NCBI GenBank assembly: GCA_010093705.1
Contig: MU006091.1
Coordinates: 1,549,038 to 1,613,037 of the forward strand
Origin: Patellaria atrata CBS 101060
Lineage: Eukaryota; Ascomycota; Dothideomycetes; Patellariales; Patellariaceae
Direction of reading: 5' to 3'
DNA: 64,000 nucleotides
Shown here piece by piece: positions 56,536 to 64,000 of this stretch. Numbering within the stretch: position 1 is the first letter of the stretch; every line of letters starts with the position of its first letter. Made by a program: the position numbers and the translations under genes. The notes beneath the pieces were generated by a model. That model saw only the letters and a program-made list of their open reading frames with translations. It did no database searches and was not told the DNA's origin.

Positions 56536-57860
56536 CCGGTGGAGTCACCCGTTTCGCGGTGTAATAGGGTGCATTGAGGGCGTTTGGGGGCATTGCGTGG
56601 AGTTATGGGTTCTGAGTCGGTATGATCATTTTTTAGTATCTCCTTGTTGTCACGGTGCGCATTTTGAGAAGACCACCGTGGAAACATCGTACATGTAATG
56701 GTATAATATCAGATTTGATTTTGATAAGCTTCCATCTGTTTATACAGGCCAATCAGAAGTCGTTACGATCAAAACGGGCAGAACAATTTTTGTCAATTCT
56801 TACTCATAGCTCCCTTTGTTACACTCCGCCCTTCACTCACTTCATTCTAGCATTATCCACGCCAAAGAAATGCATCGTCTCTCTATATGACCACTTTCTG
56901 ATCCCTCGGGGATCAGTCACACCGCCTTCCTCTATGACATTTTCGTCATGTCCCTAAACCTTTGGAACCTTTTCCATCTATATAAACCCATTCCTCTCTC
57001 AAACTTCAAATCTCTTTCTCTTCAAGAGATGCAGATGTTTGCATCGAACCTGAACACCCAATAAATACATTGATCGGAAACAGCAACGATGCACATTGAC
57101 GACACGGCTATGGAGTGTGATTATGGGTCGGAACTTCCGGGGCTAGATCAGTGCTGACGAGGAGACGAATGACAGGACTGGGAATGAAGGAATTGACCGC
57201 TCTTTTGATGGTGTGATAATGATCATCCTTTCTATAAAATAGTCTCTTACGAGATCACCATATCCCTATAACTCTCACCACCATGATTCATCATTATCGC
57301 TATTCCGACTCTCCATATGCTCCATGGAGGTTCGCCTTACCCGCATTCTTCCCGATTCTTTTCACACTAATTTAATTATTTTCTTATTACGACAATGAAT
57401 TCCATTCCTACCACCGTGGGTTGGCACGCTAGGCAAAGACAGCTTAATGATAAGTAGGTTATGAGGACCGTAGAAGTACTCATATACCTTTGGGGTCATA
57501 CCACCAGTCTTTCGGTGTAGCGTGCACCGTCTGATACCGTCTTCCTGGTTTCTTGGGTCGTGTGGCCTTTGACGTTAGGTTTCCTTTACCGATTCAGTAA
57601 CCGCTTTAAAGGTATATGAATTTCTTCCTTCTCCCTTGAACAGTTTTTTCGTTTTATACTTTAGGGTTCACTTCGAGGGTAAGATGAACCTTTCCCTTAC
57701 ATGTTATTATAGGCGTTACCCTTGCGAAAACAGGAGATTAAGAATTGCGTGTTTTTCGGCGAGTTTTACATAATGGGAGCGACGGTTGGACGTGGCAGAG
57801 AGTTGGACGTTTCCGGAAAAGTTCGAGGGGGAGAGAAGGGGAGGAGGGTCGTGATACTGA
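56536..57860. other. Gene desert, first part, with promoter-like motifs
   Basis: No convincing ORF. A TATATAAACCC box at about 56991 is followed by a CT-rich stretch and an 11-codon ORF (ATG at 57028). A TGATAATGATCATC motif lies at 57214-57227 with CTATAAAATAG about 5 bp after it. It looks like promoters without genes. Confidence 0.4.
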
Positions 57861-57864
57861 TTAT

Positions 57865-57980
57865 CATCGCTTATTTTCTGAGCACCAACACCACCCCCTT
57901 TTTTCTTTTATTCATGTGTCATCGCTTATTTTCTGAGCACCAACACCACCCCCTTTTTTCTTTTATTCATGTGTCATCGC
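57865..57980. repeat. Exact 55-bp tandem duplication
   Basis: Units 57865-57919 and 57920-57974 are identical by eye, followed by six more matching bases. The unit starts CATCGCTTATTTTCTGAGCA. Perfect identity implies a recent event. Confidence 0.95.
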
Positions 57981-59050
57981 CCCCAAAACCTTCAGATATC
58001 CGACGACATAGGCTCCGGTCAGTACTTAGGTCCTCGGGTGGTCCATAAAGGGGAAGCTGTACCCCGAGTCATCTCGTCTTCTAGTACGAACACTGGACGC
58101 GTGACATAGTTTCTTAGAACTACCCACCTATCCCTTATTTGAGATTTGCAGTTTTTGACGTCATGGAGTCACATCTCTTAGAGCTGCTCAATCATCTATT
58201 CAGCTATATAAACCCTTCTCACCTTGTCCTAATATTCTTTGTTCTTGTCAACTTTCAACGGTCCCTTTTAGGAGAAAACACGTTTAACAGCCACTTATTT
58301 TCCATAAAGATGACCCGGTGATATTAAGAACCCTTGAGAAAGCGCCATTAGCCTTGCGGGTATTCACGTAATATCAAAAACTGGGTTGTCGGTTGGGATG
58401 GGTGAGAGTCGAAGGTAAATACGAGGACAATAAGGGTGTGGGAGAATTGGGGTCAAGATGACGATAATGCTCCTCAATGCCCATGAATGATCACCGCCAC
58501 TGTCATGTTACTGTAGTCTGTATTATTAACACCAATACTCCCAGATCTCTGTTTGGTACGTAGCCTTCGTAATTATAAACGTGGATTCGTGCAAGGGGGT
58601 ATCATAAGTCATATTTCTTTCCGATATAACCTCTGACACGCAAAGATCTTATTCCTTAGCCTTGCAACTTAACTCTCTTTGACGTAATAGTTGCCACCTA
58701 TATCGAATACCCGTTTCCAAATATATAATCTCCTTTTCTTCCTCCCTCTAACTTTATTTTCGTTGTAATGAGGGTCCCTTATTGTTAAAGATACACAACC
58801 CGAAATCACTGCGCTTCAGCGTTCAGGACTCTAAGTATTATTAGTTTGTCTAGCCCGTAGAGCGTTCCATCGGAAGTGTCGGAAGGCATGCATATAAAAC
58901 CTGAACGATGATATGGGAAATATCAATGAAGGGGGGGAGGGGGGGTGCAGTGAATATGATAATGCCCACCATCACTCTTAGATCTTACCACCACTACTAA
59001 TGTCATAAAATCTTGAGCACCACCAAACTAAATAATAGATAGGGTAGTTT
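57981..59050. other. Gene desert, second part
   Basis: No convincing ORF. Landmarks: a TGACGTCA (CRE-type) palindrome at about 58157, CTATATAAACCC at about 58204, AAATATATAATC at about 58720, CATATAAAACC at about 58893, and an interrupted G7AG7 run at 58931-58945. Confidence 0.4.
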
Positions 59051-59073
59051 AAAAGAAAAAAAAAAGCAAAAAG

Positions 59074-59159
59074 TCGAACCCAGGTGACTTTGAAGTCAAC
59101 TGTGACGGCACTGCAGGTAGACGAAGTACCTGCCTACTCGGCCACATGCCCGGGTTCGA
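59074..59159 (-). ncRNA. tRNA-like Pol III element (class II tRNA pseudogene or SINE head)
   Basis: Read on the minus strand it has a perfect A box (TGGCCGAGTAGG), a B box (GGGTTCGACT) with about 50 bp between, and a run of T (T5, then T10) right after, the Pol III terminator. A 7-bp perfect hairpin with a 7-base loop (GCAGGTA-CTTCGTC-TACCTGC, 59113-59133) and a second hairpin (TGAC-TTCAAA-GTCA) lie between the boxes. The T stem does not pair, so it is unlikely to be a working tRNA. The ends also show TCGAACCC/GGGTTCGA symmetry. Confidence 0.6.
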
Positions 59160-61500
59160 TAGAAGGAGTGCTTGGGGTTGCTTATGACTTGCGGACTGTG
59201 AGAGCAGTTACTTGTGGTTTTGTACTTGCCTTCCTTGCCTCGTGGTTTTTACATGTGTCTTCCTCCCCTTTAAGGTACCCCTTCCGTCCCAACTTCTCGA
59301 AATAATCCTAGAGCTGAGTAGAGGCCTGGACTTCCTACCAATACCCCTGTTATGGGATTTTGCACGAATCTTCCATTCCACGCTTCTCCACTCTTCGGAA
59401 GAACGCACAAGGGTGTATGAAAAAGAAAGACAGTTTGAAAGGTGAGGAAGGGTCTTTATATAGAGGAACAGGAGAAGGGGTTCTTCATTATAGGTGTGAC
59501 GTCAATTGTCATTCGTCTAGAAGGAACCCCTTTCTTTCGCTAAGAAAACATCTTCTTTCCGTTCCAAGCTCCTTTTATCTTTGCCTCACTCCGTGCCTCC
59601 TACAGATGAATTCTCCTTCAGAGCCAGACGACCAACAAATTGGTGTTGTGCGCTTAAGTTCTATACACCGTCCCGATTCGGTGCTTGAAGAATTTATGAG
59701 CGGAACTGTGTGCCTTAACAAAGCGAAGATTTTGTGGGAAAGGTGGCAAGATGAAAAGGTGACGATGTTCGGTGACGATGATAATCATCACCACCATCGA
59801 ATGGTAGCTAATAGTACCACTATATCCTCTCTCCATCCTTACCTACACTTGGTACTCTATTATAACATAACATATCATAAAGCGTCCGTTTCCAATCCTC
59901 GAAATAGATCTCGTAACTATCCCCTCCCCCTGTTCTTAACCTTGTCATTGTGGCTGTCATGGCTCAACCTCAGATGAAAGCTGAAATGTATATTGCGATA
60001 TGTGCATGAAGCTTAAACTTAAGGAAAGAAAGTGTTGAGACAGCATATGCTGTTCTGCTAAAGTACAGTATGACTAAGCTGCTGGATCATCCACAGATCC
60101 AAGGCACTTATACCTATCGGGTCTAACCCGTGACAGTGGCAGACTCCCACAAGAATCATAACTCTATATGACGGGTAGTGTTGACCGATTATGACCAAGA
60201 GGCATCGTACCACACTTAATGATTATGATGTTGAAAGAGAATATGAAGAAAGCCTGAAGTAGCTAGAGAGAAAGCTTTCATTGACGAGAGAGATATGTGT
60301 GGGTTGATTCTAGGGGACGTTATAAGTCACTTTCTATATCGAAGCCTCTTTCTTTGGATATATAAGCTTCTTTTTCTCTTATCAATGCTGTTTTCCTTCT
60401 TTCATCAAGTTTAGCATCGCATATAGTGGCAATACTAGGTAGACTTTGCCAAGTTGACAAGTTAGAGACATTTGGACGGATAAATCCCCAATCTAGTGTT
60501 TATTCCTCGGAAGGAGTGTGTGAAAAATGCGGTCAGGATATTGATGAGGGGAGAGGGGAGGTTAAAAGACTTTACAGAAGCATAATTGCGATGACCACTA
60601 TTCGTATCAAATTCCTCATTGTCTCCATCTCTAAGGATGGTAGCGATCATCATATCTCTTTAGTCCCTAATCTCATAATCACAGATCTCTTATACACTGT
60701 ACCCTCTCCTTACGTCTCTACACCATATCCTATTCCTCCAACCAGCGTACCCAATGAAGGTGGACTTATTTCAAACCAAAATGGGGAGCTAGTAGTACGT
60801 GCACGTTCCCACTCCCAACAGGGAATGGTAAACTTTGAGGGATGGTTTTCCTCTTCGATAACCTGCTTAATGTTCGTGGAGAGTCTCTACGAACAGTTGT
60901 TTATCCTTCTGTTCGTGGTGTCACATCGTAATATGGCTGATATCATGTTACCCGCCTGAGACTCCTAGGTTATGCATCTTCTGTAGCTATACAATCTGTC
61001 CCTTCCCTTCGTAGCCTTCTTTCCTTTCCTTCAAGTATGCATACAGGAGAAACGGGCGTCCTTAGAAATCAGGTTGCGTGGTTTCAGCAAAGGAATCGCA
61101 GTCACTCATGTGCATCAGGGCGAATCAAGGACAATGTTTGGTCTCGACGAGGAAAAACCCAAAGATTAGGAAGATCATGACTATCATCACGTCCTGATAT
61201 TCAGTACTATCATTGTAACTCACCAACATTGGACAGCATAGCGACAACCGCAAATTCTGGCCGCTTTTGAGTTCAACTCGGCCCTGAGTTTGCGTCTGGG
61301 TAGGAGCGTAGCCCAGCCAGGATATTCGATAACGGATACCGCTTTCTATTTACTGCTTTTTGATCGCTCAAAGAATGAAAAAAAAAACTGCATAGAAGGG
61401 GAGAGGAACGCTTATATAGTCGAGAGTTTCTTCTAGCGCGCATAAGATCAACTAGATGTCCTCCGATATCCCTTAGACCCTTACAGATCAGCAGATGAGA
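59160..61500. other. Gene desert, third part
   Basis: Frames of 120-180 codons (59606-59977 from an ATG; about 60426-60959 without one) have no domain and noncoding-like composition. Landmarks: a second TGACGTCA at about 59498, TTTATATAGAGG at about 59454, GATATATAAGC at about 60356 with a CT-rich leader, GACGATGATAATCATCACC at about 59775, GCGATCATCAT at about 60648. Confidence 0.35.
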
Positions 61501-64000
61501 TATCTTCTTTTGAGCAACTAGCTATGCACTATGCCTATAAAACTTCATACTGCATGACATAGTTTGACCGCCTCCATTGCCTCCTTGTTAGTCTTTATGA
61601 ACACCTTCATTTTTTTCTCCCAGTCTCCGTTTCTCTCTTCTTTCAGGGAAAGGGTAGGTTCGCTTTGGTAGCACTCGAATTTCACTGCCGCGGTTCACAT
61701 ACCTTTCCGATATTCGGAGTTTAGGAGCCGGTGCTGGAGTTCATACAATACCTTGTAGCCTTCCGCGTGATTGGGTGCGGATTCAATGAGGAATAGTACG
61801 GAGATGCGAAACCTAGACCTAAGTTAAATAGGGTGCTCATGGTGATTGCTATTAAGATTTAGAGATGCTGAACATCATACTTTTCGCTCAAACCAGCGCT
61901 CGTAAAAGGTGGTACTTTGCTATAGATCCTTAAACACATTCTCGAATCACCGGATGAGGTTGGGGGCGAGTATTCGCCCTGTCTCTGCCCCATCCACCTT
62001 TCAAGCATGGCTATGACTCGTAAAGGCGTACTACAACAAGATGACACCGTTACTATAGACACTAAGTTACAATTAGTTGTAGTCGGTGTCGTGGTCCTTG
62101 CATTGGGTAGTGAAGACCAGGTTGGTCTGAAGTGACTGCTTGATCTTGGCTATAAGGGGTTGAGAAAGCGGAAGATGATAATAGTGCCCTTTACCCTCCC
62201 TTCACTTCAATAAGCCCTTTTTTTTTTTAATTTCATTGTATTGCATTATCTACAATACTGCGCATGCAGCCTTCAAGCTATGGCGCAACTCCCTATATAC
62301 ATAAATCCCTTTTCAGGGGCCCTTATATGCTTAGTGAAGTATTCAGTAGTTTAATCCGCTGATAATTTATGTATAAAGAAATTCATTACGTTTAAACTCC
62401 ATACAAAGGAAATTGTTGGAAAACCGTCTTTCTTCCTCTTTATCATCTCTTTTCTAATTCCAGTTCTATGCCATACTGCCCTAATAGGGACTAATCAAAT
62501 GATCGTTAGATGCTAGCCATTATGGATTTCTCATTTGGTGATGTACCGTCAGTTTCCGTGCTGAAAATGTAGTCGAAATTGGGTAGCAAACTGGGTGTGG
62601 TTCGTGTGAACATGGATGAAAAGCTTGAGGTGCGATGGAGATAAAGATGGTGGTGATACCTACCTGCTCGATCATCCAGCCCTTAGTTCACCCTTTGAAT
62701 CGTTCTGGATTGGACAAAAGTCAGAAGATCAAAGGGTGAGCGTTCTATTACGTAAATAAAACTTTTTCGCTCCTTACGATCCATCGCTATTCATCTTCTA
62801 TCTGCAGAAATCAAAAGCCGCTGGAGGTTTCGATGAAAAGGAAGAACATTGGGGACGTATACACACCGTATTCTCAGTTAATTGTGGGGACAGCATTTTT
62901 CTTCAATAGCAGCCCTAGCCCGACGGTAACGGGGCATAAGACGGATGTTGTGTCTGTTGACTTTGGCGATGATATAGACGAAAGAAGACATCGTAAAAGT
63001 GATCGTAATGATCGGCACCTTAATTATCAATGCGGAACATCATTATGATAACGCTCAGGTTTCTATCAAAGCAGTCTGAAGCACCAGTCCTCCCTTTCTC
63101 TCAATTTCTACAATGCCCTCTTCACTTTCGAATCTTCCTTTTTGTATTACTCAAACGGCGGGACCCTCTGGCATTGATGGGTATTGCCTCGCTCCCGGGG
63201 TTCCAAATAGTGCAAACCCACCTGGATGAGCGAGAGCGCAAGATAGAATGATCATGATGACGGGAAAAGAGTAAAGGTGTTTACCGCCTTCCGATTGCGG
63301 CATTCGCAGAGTTCGTAGATCACAAGTACCAGGTCAAGGCCGTGTGCCTCCTTCCTCTATATAAAGTTCTTCCTCTTACTTCTTCTTCAAACATCCCTCC
63401 TTGAGCAAATGCCAAATCTCGACTAGGGAGGGCTGAGTAGAGTTCCAGAGTTTCAAAGTCTCGCAAATAATTGCTAGTGAAAAAAAGCAACTGTCACTAT
63501 TCGGAGCTCTCACCCACATGTCTAACTTAAAGCTTCGTGTTTAGAAATTTAGGAATTGGGGAAAGGAGCGTGACTACCCGATTTTGAACGCCTCTGGGTA
63601 TTATAATACAGAGGAAGGATCTAGTTTGTGAGTAATGATAATGATCATCATTATTTTTCAACCAGGCCTTGATATGCTAAGTCTAAGACCTGGTGGAGTT
63701 GCTGTCACTAGATCATGCTCTGCCTTCTTTTATCCATATAATACTCGTCGTCATGATTCTTCTCTGTCTTTTGTTTCTTTCCCATTGCCTTCTCTCACCA
63801 ACGAGCTTTACGGCGGAAGTAGTGGGCGAAGAGGAAGGGCTGAAGAATCAATCCTCATATATTGGGCGGGGGAAAGCTCGTCGAAAGTTGGATAGAACTG
63901 CCATTGTGTTTAGGAGAAACCGGCCATAGAATGAAAGAAGATGTTTGGAGGCGATGCGTTCCTATTCCGTTTTGGGGACCATTTAGATCGAGAAGATGAA
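61501..64000. other. Gene desert, last part
   Basis: No supported gene to the window end. Landmarks: CCTATAAAAC at about 61533, CTATATACATAAATCCC at about 62293, CTCTATATAAAG at about 63354 with CT-rich leader and a 5-codon ORF, AATGATCATGATGACG at about 63247, and a TGATAATGATCATC copy at 63636-63649 identical to the one at 57214. Confidence 0.35.

Noticed and set aside
59606-59977. 123-residue ORF with DDDNHHHHR stretch
   Set aside because: The second half looks like translated noncoding DNA; no domain, no second exon. The His and Asp runs come from the GATGATAATCATCACC motif.
60426-60959. 177-codon ORF in the gene desert
   Set aside because: Starts at GTG, no domain, noncoding-like composition.

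Overview
This is nuclear DNA of a filamentous ascomycete (Pezizomycotina). The evidence is short GT-AG introns (mostly 47-90 bp) with CTAAC/ACTAAT-like branch points, and fungal forms of Trm6, Alr/Mnr2-type CorA, Spc1, Rvs161, Lin1 and mitochondrial TrpRS. A Leotiomycete or close relative seems plausible from the overall look of the proteins, but no marker here fixes the class. All gene models were assembled by eye from ORFs and splice sites.

Layout. 0-25 kb is gene-dense: an edge-truncated disordered protein (-), a stand-alone GARS purine enzyme (+), a hotdog thioesterase (-), an MFS transporter (+), a MINDY-type deubiquitinase with a CAAX end (-), Trm6 (+), two small hypothetical minus-strand ORFs, an aldo-keto reductase (+), a decaying acidic tandem array (17.6-19.3 kb), a CorA-family Mg2+ transporter (-), Spc1 (+) and Rbx1/Hrt1 (-). 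25-30 kb carries a disordered protein (+) and a non-RD protein kinase (+). 30-36 kb is gene-poor and holds a 53-residue cysteine-rich protein plus several gene relics. 36-39.5 kb has Ufd1 (-) and the GYF protein Lin1 (+), divergently arranged. 39.5-46.7 kb is gene-poor with decayed coding repeats. 46.7-56.5 kb is gene-dense: mitochondrial TrpRS (-), Rvs161 (+), a heavily disabled gene (-), Elp3 (-), succinyl-CoA ligase alpha (+) and AP-2 mu (+). 56.5-64 kb is a 7.5-kb stretch without a convincing protein gene. It carries many TATA-like boxes, repeated ATGATCAT-type palindromes, a tRNA-like Pol III element and an exact 55-bp tandem duplication.

The recognisable genes are mostly housekeeping: purine synthesis, tRNA modification (Trm6, Elp3), ubiquitin biology (MINDY DUB, Rbx1, Ufd1), secretion and endocytosis (Spc1, Rvs161, AP-2 mu), mitochondria (TrpRS, Lsc1) and splicing (Lin1). 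They form divergent pairs sharing short promoters (MINDY/TRM6, CorA/SPC1, UFD1/LIN1, TrpRS/RVS161, ELP3/LSC1) and do not look like a functional cluster. The contrast between conserved dense blocks and gene-poor blocks with relics and tiny Cys-rich ORFs is the main architectural signal. I did not find a convincing new multi-gene system. The best leads are the stand-alone GARS with an adjacent foldback repeat, the acidic tandem array, the Cys-rich microprotein, the disabled gene next to ELP3, the tRNA-like element and the motif-rich terminal gene desert.
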